From contig NZ_QJVB01000003.1 of the NCBI RefSeq assembly GCF_003397705.1, positions 124,001-188,000 on the forward strand: a stretch of DNA of 64,000 nt. Direction: 5' to 3'. Every line of letters starts with the position of its first letter. The stretch's first letter is position 1. The position numbers and the translations under genes were made by a program. A model generated the notes under the pieces. That model was given only the letters and a program-made list of their open reading frames with translations. It ran no database searches and was not told the DNA's origin. This document shows positions 8,710 to 17,047 of the stretch, piece after piece. The stretch is from Gardnerella swidsinskii. GTDB lineage: Bacteria > Actinomycetota > Actinomycetes > Actinomycetales > Bifidobacteriaceae.

Positions 8710-9132
8710 ATGAATTTAACAGACGTGCAAATAAAAGAGTACAAAAAGTATAATAGCGAAGATATTCCAAAGCTGTATGATTCCGTTGGTTGGTCTGCGT
8801 ACACAGATGATTTAGCTGCTTTGGAAAATGGTTTTAACAATTCGCTCAAGATTTTAGCTGCTTATAAAAATGATGAGCTAGTTGGCATTATTAGGGCTGT
8901 TGGTGACGGGTACACGGTTGTTTTTATTCAAGATATTCTCGTTTTGCCTGAGTATCAAAGGCAGGGGATAGGGTCTGCTTTGTTAAAGGCGATTGTGGAT
9001 TGCTATCCTAACGTTCGTCAAATTCAATTGACCACGGATTGCACTGAAAAAACTATTGCTTTTTATAAGTCTGTTGGTTTTATTGAGTTTTCAGAAATTG
9101 ATTGCTGCGGTTTTATAAAAGACAGGACATGA
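8710..9132 (+). CDS. GNAT family N-acetyltransferase
   Basis: 140 residues, the size of a single GNAT domain. The acetyl-CoA-binding motif A is seen as LVLPEYQRQGIGSALL (Q/R-x-x-G-x-G/A), and the C-terminal AFYKSVGF beta-bulge motif follows. GNAT enzymes move acetyl groups from acetyl-CoA to amines; the acceptor here cannot be read from sequence. A GGAGG site lies 11 bases before the ATG. It is transcribed away from the cys unit and is followed by a short intergenic repeat. A CysE-unrelated role is assumed despite proximity. Confidence 0.85.
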   Translation: MNLTDVQIKEYKKYNSEDIPKLYDSVGWSAYTDDLAALENGFNNSLKILAAYKNDELVGIIRAVGDGYTVVFIQDILVLPEYQRQGIGSALLKAIVDCYPNVRQIQLTTDCTEKTIAFYKSVGFIEFSEIDCCGFIKDRT

Positions 9133-9151
9133 TGCAGAAAATATGATTCTC

Positions 9152-9192
9152 TAGTAGCCATTAAGTGCGAATTTGCATAGATTGGCCACTTT
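9152..9192 (+). repeat. Short intergenic repeat, copy 1
   Basis: About 41 bases, TAGTAGCCATTAAGTGCG... to ...ATTGGCCACTTT; nearly identical to 12163-12203 and similar to 14211-14253. The ends (GTAGCCA / TGGCCAC) are an imperfect inverted repeat. It lies just after the GNAT gene. Confidence 0.75.
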
Positions 9193-9278
9193 GTGATTTT
9201 CGTGTGCTAATGCGTGTATTTGTGTATAGGATTGAGTTGCTTGTAGGATGGAGCTGATCTTATGAAGGAGCTGATTGT

Positions 9279-10088
9279 ATGGCAGAATATGATTTGCCGA
9301 TTTTAGAGTATGATTCCGATAAAAGTGCGGTTATTATGCCAAATCACGATAATATTTCTGTTCAGCTTCCATCTAAAGCGGTTTTTGCTTTTTTAGGCGA
9401 TGAAATCGATCAGTATGCTTTAAGTAGGAAAGCTACGATTGTAGCAAATTTTGAATCTGCAACTAAAGTATATCCAATATATGTTTTGGAAGAAAAAGTA
9501 GAGAAAAAAGTAAAGGAAGACGCAAACAGCGAAGTAGAAGAAGAAACTCAAAAAATCTGCTTAGTACAAGCTCCAGTTGGCGCTCCTGCTGCTGTTCAGA
9601 TCTTAGATTGGTTGATTTCTTACGGCGTTAGGGAAGTTGTTAGTGCTGGTTCTTGTGGGTCGCTAGTTGATTATGCGGAAAACGTTTTTCTGGTTCCGTA
9701 TAAAGCTTTAAGGGATGAGGGGACTTCTTATCATTATTTGCCTCCAAGTCGTTATGTTGATGTTTCAGAGCGTTCGAGGCGTGCTATTTTGCAAACTTTG
9801 CAGGCGCATAATTTGCCTTATCATGAAGTTAAAACGTGGACTACGGATGGGTTCTTCCGTGAGACTAAGACGAAAGTTGCTAATCGTAAGCAGGAGGGAT
9901 GCGCGGTTGTTGAAATGGAGTGTTCTGCTTTAGCGGCTTGTGCGCAAATGCGTGAGATTGTTTGGGGTGAGATTCTTTACACTGCAGATACTTTGCACGA
10001 TGTTGAAAATTATGATGAGCGCAATTGGGGCGGGGATTCTAAAGCGTATGCGCTTGAGCTTTGTGTTGAAGCGGTGTTGCGTATTTGA
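9279..10088 (+). CDS. Nucleoside phosphorylase family protein
   Basis: 269 residues. Phosphorolytic cleavage of nucleosides is the family role. Seen are AGSCGSL near residue 127 (phosphate/ribose loop of the PNP/UDP family), VVEMECSALAACA near residue 210 (Met-Glu-Cys ribose-binding motif) and a TAD motif near residue 233 that in this family carries the catalytic Asp. The residue pattern fits the uridine-phosphorylase-like branch better than classical trimeric PNP, but specificity (uridine, purine nucleoside) is uncertain. A charged insertion (EEKVEKKVKEDANSEVEEE) near residue 70 is unusual. GGAG ribosome-binding site eight bases before ATG. Stands alone; salvage of nucleosides fits the nucleoside hydrolase and permeases at 36-42 kb. 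Confidence 0.85.
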   Translation: MAEYDLPILEYDSDKSAVIMPNHDNISVQLPSKAVFAFLGDEIDQYALSRKATIVANFESATKVYPIYVLEEKVEKKVKEDANSEVEEETQKICLVQAPVGAPAAVQILDWLISYGVREVVSAGSCGSLVDYAENVFLVPYKALRDEGTSYHYLPPSRYVDVSERSRRAILQTLQAHNLPYHEVKTWTTDGFFRETKTKVANRKQEGCAVVEMECSALAACAQMREIVWGEILYTADTLHDVENYDERNWGGDSKAYALELCVEAVLRI

Positions 10089-10330
10089 TTTGATTTTTTT
10101 TTTAACTCTATGCTTATTATTTCTAGCAAGCATTACGTATAAGTGTGTTTAAGCATTTATAGGTGTTATCAAGCAGATAAGCTTGACCAATCAGGATAAG
10201 TATTATAGTGTGTCTTTCAATACTTAGTAGAGAGTGGATTAGCAATTCGAAAGCGAAAATGCTATTAGCGAAAAATAGCAAAAATAGCAAGAATAGCAAA
10301 TAGATATAAAGGAAGTGAGAGGTAGCGAGA

Positions 10331-12097
10331 ATGAACAAAACTGACAATACAGCAAATCAGCAATCGCTCGCGAATCAGCAATCATCCAAACTACATCCCG
10401 ACGTAAAAAATTACGTAAAACTATTTTTCAAGGAAAACAAGCTTGTAGCTTTTCTTTCGATGATAGTTTTTATTTCCTTGTCTATGATTTACACTGCTAT
10501 TTCTTGGATTTTGCAAATTATTTTCGACTATATGGCAGGTAAAGGAGCTTTCTCTTTAACTACTATTTTGCTGCTTGTTGTTTCCTTTATGCTGGCAATC
10601 TCCCTGATTTTCGCGTTGAAGCGCAGCTCGTACCCTCGCTTTCTTGAAAAAGCAATGAATCAGTATAAAGAGTCTGTTATCAAGAAGCTTTTACAGAAGA
10701 GTTATAGTGATTTTTCGCTCGCGAATTCCGGCACGTATCTTTCTGTACTTACTAATGATTGTGAGCGTATTCAAGAAAAGTATTTGAAGAAGATTTTTGA
10801 TTTTGTTCAAGACGTTCTTATGCTTGTAAGCTCTCTGGCTCTTATGATTTATTATAGTCCATTGCTCACTGTTATTGCTCTTATTATTTCTGTGCTTCCA
10901 ATGGCGTGCTCGATTCTTACAGCTAACGGAATTGCCACTCGCGAGGAGCAGGTTTCCAAGTCGAACGAGTCTTATACAGCCTTAACGAAGGATGTTTTGA
11001 ACGGCGTTTCGGTTATTAAGAGTTTTAAGGCGGAGCAAGAGGTTATTAACCGTTATCAGAATCAGTCGATGGAGCTTGAGCATACGAAGAATCTTCGCGA
11101 AAAAACGATGACTACTGTTTCTGCTCTTGGTACTATTTCAAGTCTTGGGACTCAGCTTGGCGTGATGCTTGTTGGCGCTTGGATGGTTAACGCTCATGTT
11201 GGCGTTATTACTGCTGGAATGGTGTTAGCTTTCACTAATTTGATGAACGGCGTGCTTCAGCCTATTGCAAGTCTTCCGCAAATGCTTGGCGAGATGAAGG
11301 GTGCTAAGAAGCTTATTAGCAAGATGGCTGATTATATGAGTAATGTTAAGGAAGATTCTGGCGAGATCATTGACGATTCTATTAAAAGCGTTGTTTTGCG
11401 CGATGTTTCGTACGCTTATGACCTGGATCATAAAGTCTTGAAAAATGTAAATCTAACTTTGCAAGCTGGAAAATCTTATGCAATAGTAGGATCTTCTGGA
11501 GCTGGTAAGAGTAGTTTGATTAATCTGCTTATGGGATACTACAAGGATTATGAAGGTAGTGTGAAGCTGAATAATCACGAGCTTAGCAATGTGAGCAAGA
11601 GTTCGCTTTACGATAAGACTACTCTTATGCAGCAGTCTGTGTTTATGTTTGATGCTTCGATTTTAGATAATATTACGCTTTTTAAGCCGTTCCCGAATGC
11701 GGAAGTTAATCGCGTGATTCACTTGGCTGGTTTGGATGATTTGATTGCTGCTAAAGGCAAGGATTATCAGTGTGGCGAGAATGGTAGTCATCTTTCTGGC
11801 GGCGAAAAGCAGCGTATTGCTGTTGCGCGAAGCTTGCTTAAAAAGTCCGAGATTCTGCTGGTTGATGAGGCAACGAGCGCGTTAGATAACGAGACGAGCG
11901 CGAACGTAACGCAGTCTATTTTGGATTTGCAAGGAATTCTTCGACTTGTGGTAACTCACCGCTTGGATGCTAATTCGCTTAAGCAATATGATGAGATTCT
12001 TGTGATGAAAAGCGGCGAGCTTATTGAGCGCGGAAGCTTTGAGGAGCTTATGAATCAGAAGGCTTACTTCTACTCGCTTTACACTGTGTCTATGTGA
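10331..12097 (+). CDS. ABC transporter, fused permease and ATPase
   Basis: 588 residues, the standard half-transporter layout: about six membrane helices in residues 35-310 (ABC type-1 exporter fold), then an ATPase domain. Walker A GSSGAGKSS near residue 388, signature LSGGEKQR near 489, Walker B ILLVDEATSALD near 509 and the switch His in VVTHR are all intact, so it should hydrolyse ATP. It would work as a homodimer or with an unseen partner; the substrate (lipid, peptide or drug) cannot be told. The N-terminal 20 residues are Asn/Gln-rich. A weak promoter candidate is TTGACC (10183) / TATAGT (10204) with a short 15-base spacer. A run of AATAGCAA repeats lies at 10270-10300. Single-gene unit followed by an intergenic repeat. 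Confidence 0.9.
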   Translation: MNKTDNTANQQSLANQQSSKLHPDVKNYVKLFFKENKLVAFLSMIVFISLSMIYTAISWILQIIFDYMAGKGAFSLTTILLLVVSFMLAISLIFALKRSSYPRFLEKAMNQYKESVIKKLLQKSYSDFSLANSGTYLSVLTNDCERIQEKYLKKIFDFVQDVLMLVSSLALMIYYSPLLTVIALIISVLPMACSILTANGIATREEQVSKSNESYTALTKDVLNGVSVIKSFKAEQEVINRYQNQSMELEHTKNLREKTMTTVSALGTISSLGTQLGVMLVGAWMVNAHVGVITAGMVLAFTNLMNGVLQPIASLPQMLGEMKGAKKLISKMADYMSNVKEDSGEIIDDSIKSVVLRDVSYAYDLDHKVLKNVNLTLQAGKSYAIVGSSGAGKSSLINLLMGYYKDYEGSVKLNNHELSNVSKSSLYDKTTLMQQSVFMFDASILDNITLFKPFPNAEVNRVIHLAGLDDLIAAKGKDYQCGENGSHLSGGEKQRIAVARSLLKKSEILLVDEATSALDNETSANVTQSILDLQGILRLVVTHRLDANSLKQYDEILVMKSGELIERGSFEELMNQKAYFYSLYTVSM

Positions 12098-12162
12098 GGC
12101 TGTGGAGCTGGTTTGCTTTCAATGCGCTGTGCAATTTAGCGCAATAGATTCTGAGCCCGTGT

Positions 12163-12203
12163 TAGTAGCCATTAAGTGCGAATTTGCAGCAATTGGCCAC
12201 TTT
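12163..12203 (+). repeat. Short intergenic repeat, copy 2
   Basis: TAGTAGCCATTAAGTGCG... ATTGGCCACTTT; differs from copy 1 only at about three positions in its middle. Lies about 65 bases after the ABC transporter stop codon. The remainder of 12098-12367 shows no gene. Confidence 0.75.
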
Positions 12204-12367
12204 CTCAGCAATGCAACCTGCTTTCGAGTTACATTTTAAGGAATTACGCTGTTACTTGCAGTGCTTTCTTTGCTTTAAAATTTTGCAAAATAAATTTTAG
12301 TCAAAATCTGTTTTTATTTAATGATCTTGTGTAATTTAGATTGTATAGAGTTAGAGAAAAGGCATAT

Positions 12368-12511
12368 ATGGAACAGTTTAATCAGCATGATTCGAATGAT
12401 ATAGATAACTATGAATCGAATGAACAGAATCAGACAAATCTAAACAATGATACTGTAAATTCAAATCCTACAACGTTGTGCATAGTGATTCGCAAAATAT
12501 GTCAAAAATGA
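12368..12511 (+). pseudogene. Orphan 47-codon Asn-rich frame, possible N-terminal remnant
   Basis: ATG followed by 46 codons rich in Asn, Asp, Gln and Glu, ending IRKICQK and a stop 26 bases before the DUF3137 gene. A modest AAAAGG precedes the ATG. Asn/Gln-rich openings like this are seen at the N-termini of other proteins in this window (ABC transporter, LexA), so it may be the remaining N-terminus of a gene whose body was deleted, or a short leader frame for the DUF3137-LemA pair. No function is recognised. Confidence 0.3.
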
Positions 12512-12537
12512 CGAGTGATTTATAAAAGGGAGATGAC

Positions 12538-13524
12538 ATGAATGTAAAATATGGTAGCGTATTTACAAATCCAGAAGTTTTAGACAAACTAGCGCGAATA
12601 GAACAATCTCCCCAAATACAAGGGAAATTAAATGAGTTAAAAGAAGGCATAAAAAATAATTCTTTTGATCCAATTCGTTTAATTCCATTCATACCGGTAG
12701 TAATGGTTTTAGGTGTTTTGTATAACTACTTTCCAAATATTGATTACTCTCGTTACAAATATTATTTGCTAATAGTAGGTGTTTTTGTTGTTTACTTTGC
12801 AGGTAAGTTTTTTGTAAATAATAAAGTTGATGTAGATGCCCTATATTCGGATAATATTCTAACGCCGATTTTGAATGCGATTCTGCCAGGAACGGTATTA
12901 GAAAATTCTGAAGGAATTGACAGCAGCATTTTTGATAATCTTCTGCCAATATCTAGTAGGTATTATTCAAGTAAACACATAATTTTTGGCGATGAATTTA
13001 AAACTGAATTTTCAAATATGCAAGCAATCCACTTTTCTAGAAGTGAAAGTGGAAAAAGTGTTAAAAAAACGGATTTTATTGGGCAAGTCTTATTAATAAA
13101 CTCAAAAACCAACATAAATGGCCACATTAGAATCGTCCCTGTTACTGGAAAGAACTTTATGGGACAAAAACTAAATGGATACTATGGTAAAAAAACAAAA
13201 GAGGAGAGCGAAGTTCAGACAGAATCCATTGAATTTAACGACTCGTATTCAATCTTTTCTACAGACGATTTTTATACAAAGCTTGTATTAGATCCAAGTT
13301 TTATAGAACTAATGAATAATTTGCAAAAAAGAATGAGAGTTTGCATATATCTAGATAGTGAGCGTATTGTTGCAGCCTTTGATTCTGGTCGGTATTTATT
13401 CGGCGCTCCAGGAAAATCTGGAGTAGAAAACCTATCTTTAACAAGAGAATATGCAAGATTTAGAGATGTTTTGGCTGAGTATTACGAAATAATTAACGTA
13501 ATTAGAGAGAAATTACAAAAGTAA
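12538..13524 (+). CDS. DUF3137 domain membrane protein
   Basis: 328 residues. Two adjacent hydrophobic helices near residues 42-85 (FIPVVMVLGVLYNYF, then YYLLIVGVFVVYFAG), followed by a soluble region with the pattern of DUF3137 proteins (TPILNAILPG, F-G-D-E-F, SxFxTDD, LYLDSERIVAAFDSGRYLF-like end). The family's function is unknown; it is often next to lemA, as here. An AAGGGAGAT site precedes the ATG. It is followed after 80 bases by lemA on the same strand, so the two probably form an operon. Confidence 0.75.
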   Translation: MNVKYGSVFTNPEVLDKLARIEQSPQIQGKLNELKEGIKNNSFDPIRLIPFIPVVMVLGVLYNYFPNIDYSRYKYYLLIVGVFVVYFAGKFFVNNKVDVDALYSDNILTPILNAILPGTVLENSEGIDSSIFDNLLPISSRYYSSKHIIFGDEFKTEFSNMQAIHFSRSESGKSVKKTDFIGQVLLINSKTNINGHIRIVPVTGKNFMGQKLNGYYGKKTKEESEVQTESIEFNDSYSIFSTDDFYTKLVLDPSFIELMNNLQKRMRVCIYLDSERIVAAFDSGRYLFGAPGKSGVENLSLTREYARFRDVLAEYYEIINVIREKLQK

Positions 13525-13604
13525 AAATTACAAAAGTAGAAACTAGTAAATTGCAATACTAGCGAACTAAAAAATTAGAAAATACTAGAACTAAAGGAGA
13601 TGTT

Positions 13605-14183
13605 ATGGGAGACATTATGGGTGACGTTATGGATAAGAACACTGTGCTAATTTGTGTTGCAATAGTGCTTGTAGTGCTTATTGTCTGGTTTATTGGCATG
13701 TTAAATAGGCTAAGAAAATATAGGGTGATTATAGAAGAGTCGCGGAAAAACGTTGATATTGCGCTCGCTAAAAGATATGATACGATTTGCCAAATGCTTA
13801 AAGTTGCGCAGTCGTTTGCAAAGTACGAAAAAACAACCTTAGTGGATTTAGTGAGTTTAAGAGAAGGATTGGGATCAGCGGATTCTAGTTCGGTAATCAA
13901 AAATCAGAATCATGCAATAGGGAAGATTTTTGCTTTGGCGGAAGCTTATCCGGAATTAAAGTCTTCTGAGCAGTTTTTGAACTTGCAAGAGGAAATAAAC
14001 GATGAAAATGAGCAGCTGGCGGCGGCAAAAAGAATCGTAAATAGTAACATTAGTACTCTTAATCAAAATATCGTTACCTTCCCAGTGTCGCTTATTGCAA
14101 GCTTAAGCGGAATAAAGCAGATGGCTTTTCTTGACGAAGATAATCTAATCAATAAGAAGAATATTGATAGCATACTGAGCTAG
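13605..14183 (+). CDS. lemA: LemA family membrane protein
   Basis: 192 residues, normal for LemA. One N-terminal membrane helix (residues 11-32), then a helical cytosol- or outward-facing domain with the LemA hallmarks NRLRKYRVIIEESRKNVDIALAKRYDTI, and the LQEEINDENEQLAAAKRIVN helix. Function is poorly known; LemA proteins are proposed scaffolds at the membrane. AAGGAG lies six bases before the chosen ATG (two further in-frame ATGs follow within ten codons). Pairs with the upstream DUF3137 gene, a combination found in many bacteria. Confidence 0.88.
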   Translation: MGDIMGDVMDKNTVLICVAIVLVVLIVWFIGMLNRLRKYRVIIEESRKNVDIALAKRYDTICQMLKVAQSFAKYEKTTLVDLVSLREGLGSADSSSVIKNQNHAIGKIFALAEAYPELKSSEQFLNLQEEINDENEQLAAAKRIVNSNISTLNQNIVTFPVSLIASLSGIKQMAFLDEDNLINKKNIDSILS

Positions 14184-14210
14184 TGAAAATGTTTAGCTAG
14201 ACGGTATATC

Positions 14211-14253
14211 TAATGTAGCCAATCGCCCGCGAATTTGCAGTGATTGGCCACTT
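14211..14253 (+). repeat. Short intergenic repeat, copy 3 (divergent)
   Basis: Shares GCGAATTTGCAG and ATTGGCCACTTT with copies 1 and 2, but the left end is TGTAGCCAATCGCCC. In this copy GTAGCCAAT and ATTGGCCAC still pair (eight of nine), suggesting the hairpin is kept although the sequence changed. Confidence 0.65.
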
Positions 14254-14294
14254 TGGGATTGACTGATTTGTGATTGGTTGATTGGTATTTAAAT

Positions 14295-14337
14295 ATAAAC
14301 GCCAGGGAGTTTATTTCAACTCTACTGGCGTTTATTG
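14295..14337. terminator. Bidirectional terminator between lemA and the YuiF-type transporter
   Basis: ATAAACGCCAG (14295-14305) and CTGGCGTTTAT (14325-14335) form a perfect 11-bp stem with an extra inner stem GAGTT/AACTC. The two genes converge here. Confidence 0.75.
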
Positions 14338-14396
14338 GTTACTTGCGTTATTCGCTAGTTGCGTTTTTTACTTGCCGTGTTTTCGGAAATAATCTG

Positions 14397-15737
14397 CTAA
14401 ATAAACTGCGATATTACAATGCCGGCAGCCATAAGCGGAATATTGAAAATAAGGAACGTTGGAACGCAAGTATCCCAAATATGACTATGCTGACCGTCCG
14501 CGTTTAAGCCGGAAGTAGGTCCAAGTGTAGTATCGGAAGCAGGGGAGCCTGCGTCTCCGAGAGCTGCAGCGGAAGACATAAGAAGAATCGTTGCGGGAGT
14601 GCTGAAACCAATGCTCTGGCACAGTGGCACGAACAAAACAGCAAGAATAGGAACCGTGCCAAACGAAGTGCCAATGCCCATAGTCACAAGCAAACCAATA
14701 AGCGTAATAACAAATGCGGCAACAAGTTTGTTCTGTCCCATAGAAGCTACGCCAAAGTTTACAAGCTCCTCAACTCCGCCTGTCGCTTGGATCACGTTAG
14801 CATATCCGCCCGCAATGAGCATCACAAATGCAATAAGACCCATGAGTTTTACGCCGCCAGTAAGCTGATTGTCAATGTCATTCCACTTTATTGCTCCAAA
14901 AATAATCATGGTTGCAAGACCTGCAATAGACGAAAGCGAAAGATCCTTACTGATAACTTGCACTACTACAACAACAATAATTGCGAGAATAGTTACATAA
15001 TGGCGTAGATTAAGAGGTCCGACAACGGCATCGGCTGCGCGAGTGTCAGTTTCTGTAGTTTTGTATTCGCGAGGTTTTCTGTAAAGCACAAATACAGCAA
15101 AAAGTAGTGATGCAAACATTGCAAGACCTAAATACCAGTTCACAGCGCTAACGTCTGCAACGCTAACCTTCATGCCGTTTTTAGAAAGATTCGTAGCAAT
15201 AACAGTTTGGAAAATTAAGCCGAATCCAAACGGAATTGCAATGTATGGAACTTCAAGACCAAAAGCAGTACAGCATGCAGCTGCTCGTCGGTCAATCTTA
15301 AGTTCGTTCATGATTCGTAAAATCGGCGGAATAAGAATAGGAATGTAAGCAATGTGAACTGGCACAATATTTTGAGATATGCACGCAATTAGAGTTAGTA
15401 CTGCAAGTAGAGCGTACTTTTTCATGCCAATAATTTTGCTAATTTTTTTAGAAATAATTTGAGCCAAACCGGTTGCTGTAATTGCTTCCGCAAAAGTACC
15501 AAGCAAAATGTAGGCGAGCGCAGTTTGCGCATTGGTAGAGAAACCATCGCAAAGCAACGCCATAATCGTGTGATTTCCATCTCCAAAAAGCGGAAGATGA
15601 CCGGCAATGCCACCTGCAACGCAAGCTACTATCATTGATAGCAAAACATTAAGTTTTGCAAGACTAAGTGCGCATAGCACTACAACCGACACAATAACCG
15701 GATTAAATATAATATTTAAAATTTGCAAACTTAGCAT
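14397..15737 (-). CDS. YuiF-type Na+/H+ antiporter family transporter
   Basis: 446 residues from the ATG at 15737; a GTG at 15746 is also in frame, but AAAGGGG sits eight bases from the ATG and abuts the GTG, so the ATG is preferred. About ten to twelve hydrophobic helices. The signatures TSFGTVPILAVLFVPL and GDAGSPASDTTLGPTSGLN are those of the NhaC/YuiF-like branch (Na+/H+ antiporter family, sometimes proposed to carry amino acids). Located in the cytoplasmic membrane; the true substrate is unknown. An 8-bp inverted repeat (AAGCAATA / TATTGCTT, 15780-15807) lies in its upstream region and could be a protein-binding site. Single-gene unit ending at a shared terminator with lemA. Confidence 0.82.
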   Translation of the reverse strand: MLSLQILNIIFNPVIVSVVVLCALSLAKLNVLLSMIVACVAGGIAGHLPLFGDGNHTIMALLCDGFSTNAQTALAYILLGTFAEAITATGLAQIISKKISKIIGMKKYALLAVLTLIACISQNIVPVHIAYIPILIPPILRIMNELKIDRRAAACCTAFGLEVPYIAIPFGFGLIFQTVIATNLSKNGMKVSVADVSAVNWYLGLAMFASLLFAVFVLYRKPREYKTTETDTRAADAVVGPLNLRHYVTILAIIVVVVVQVISKDLSLSSIAGLATMIIFGAIKWNDIDNQLTGGVKLMGLIAFVMLIAGGYANVIQATGGVEELVNFGVASMGQNKLVAAFVITLIGLLVTMGIGTSFGTVPILAVLFVPLCQSIGFSTPATILLMSSAAALGDAGSPASDTTLGPTSGLNADGQHSHIWDTCVPTFLIFNIPLMAAGIVISQFI

Positions 15738-16043
15738 GCCGTTCACCCCTTTAAATGCTTGAATTTAATATATTGTTTGAAGCAATATGTTTTATTTCGT
15801 ATTGCTTACGTTTTTATTTCTTGCATATGTATTCTTACATATGTATTTCTTACATTTAGTAATTAAAGACAATATAGCATGGAAGTGTTTACAACTTGTT
15901 TCTTGAGTGAATATAAAATATAAACAATTAAATAAAAAAATTAGTGTAACTCAACAATTGTTTGCACAAAAGAGTATTCTAAATGATTAGTGGTGAAGAA
16001 TTGATAAATCACCAAATGTTCGGTTTTACACCGTTTTATTGCA

Positions 16044-16090
16044 GCATTGCAACGTGAGTTTATCGCTGAAAAGTGGCGATAAAGCAATGC
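16044..16090. other. Long structured inverted repeat in the 15.7-16.3 kb gap
   Basis: GCATTGC (16044-16050) pairs with GCAATGC (16084-16090), and inside it TTTATCGC (16059-16066) pairs with GCGATAAA (16076-16083): 15 pairs with an eight-base one-sided bulge and a nine-base loop. No T-run follows on either strand, so it is not an ordinary terminator. It lies between two divergent units and could be an operator or RNA structure. The rest of this gap is AT-rich with short direct repeats (TACATATGTATT, 15826-15850). Confidence 0.5.
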
Positions 16091-16211
16091 GAAAATTAAA
16101 AATTGTTTTGCTAATTGTGAAGATCTAAAAATAAGCAATAAACAACAAACTGAAAAACTAAAAAACTGAAAACTGAAAATAAGTTATTTAGAGTATTTAG
16201 AGTAAGGAGGA

Positions 16212-16283
16212 ATGCCTGGCGCTCTAAGTAAAAAGGATATTACGACATATCTTAATTACAAGCGTCAAACATGCAAATTATGA
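16212..16283 (+). CDS. Possible 23-codon leader frame overlapping the next gene
   Basis: ATG CCT GGC ... TTA TGA; the TGA overlaps an ATG of the following ABC-type gene (ATGA at 16280), an arrangement that allows translational coupling. The strong AAGGAGG at 16204-16210 is only one base from this ATG, closer than usual, and no other start lies at the right distance. The following gene has no ribosome-binding site of its own. Function unknown; may not be translated. Confidence 0.25.
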   Translation: MPGALSKKDITTYLNYKRQTCKL

Positions 16284-17047
16284 AAGATAGTAAAACACTT
16301 TTAGAAGCTAAAGAATTAGGCTTACAAATATTTAGAAGAACACCATTTTGGGACGTATCGTTAAAAGTAGAGCCTCATCAAATCGTTGCAATATCAGGTG
16401 AACACGGCTCTGGAAAATCAGCTTTGCTGCTTGCACTGTCTGGTTATATGAAATTTACGAACGGAACTCTTACTATTGCGGACTCAACTCTTCCTAACGA
16501 TTTTAAAAAATCACGTAAATATGTGGGATTGGGATTATTCAACGGAATTAACGAATTCTACAAAATGCAAACAATAGAAGAAGCTTTGATGAGTGAGCTA
16601 AAACTCGCATCATCTTCGCCACTATTTCGCGAACAGTATAAAAATGATGTAAAAAATCGCGAAGCATTGCGCCAATACGCGTACAATCTTCTTGCTCAAT
16701 GGAAAGTATTTTCTCCTCACAAAACAGCAATAGGAGAGTTGACTCCGTGCGAGCGCATGCGTTTGGCAATTGCGTTGGCATTATTAAAGCAACCGTGGCT
16801 GCTATTTGTTGATGGAATTGAGACGGAGCTTACTAGTGAGCAACGCGAATACTTACTTTCCGATATTCGCGAATATGTTAGCAAAAACTACTGCTCCTGC
16901 CTTGTTGGAGTTTTGCAAAGTGAGTTAGAAAAGCAAGCGGATCAAGTCTTAAGACTTATGCCAAATAATGAGAAAACAGAAAATTCTCATACTGATTCTC
17001 AACTTGCTACAAGTGAAGCAAACGGTGGTGAAAACAATGCACGTTAG
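16271..17047 (+). CDS. Degenerate ABC-type ATPase, partner of YhgE/Pip protein
   Basis: 258 residues. Walker A is intact (GEHGSGKSA, near residue 45), but the signature motif is LTPCERMR instead of LSGGQ, and Walker B reads LLFVDGIE, with Gly where the catalytic Glu is expected. It is therefore recognisable as an ABC ATPase but probably hydrolyses ATP poorly. Start: ATG 16271 or ATG 16280, neither with a ribosome-binding site; the second overlaps the stop of a short upstream frame. The 3' end overlaps the next gene by 11 bases, so the two are surely co-expressed. Presumed to energise or regulate the adjacent membrane protein. Confidence 0.72.
   Translation: MQIMKDSKTLLEAKELGLQIFRRTPFWDVSLKVEPHQIVAISGEHGSGKSALLLALSGYMKFTNGTLTIADSTLPNDFKKSRKYVGLGLFNGINEFYKMQTIEEALMSELKLASSSPLFREQYKNDVKNREALRQYAYNLLAQWKVFSPHKTAIGELTPCERMRLAIALALLKQPWLLFVDGIETELTSEQREYLLSDIREYVSKNYCSCLVGVLQSELEKQADQVLRLMPNNEKTENSHTDSQLATSEANGGENNAR

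Noticed and set aside
10183..10209. TTGACC / TATAGT promoter before the ABC transporter
   Set aside because: Spacer is only 15 bases; kept as a remark in the gene entry rather than a feature.
10123..10347. A hydrophobic Leu/Phe-rich 74-codon minus-strand frame before the ABC transporter
   Set aside because: Composition comes from the AATAGCAA repeats and A-rich leader; no ribosome-binding site.
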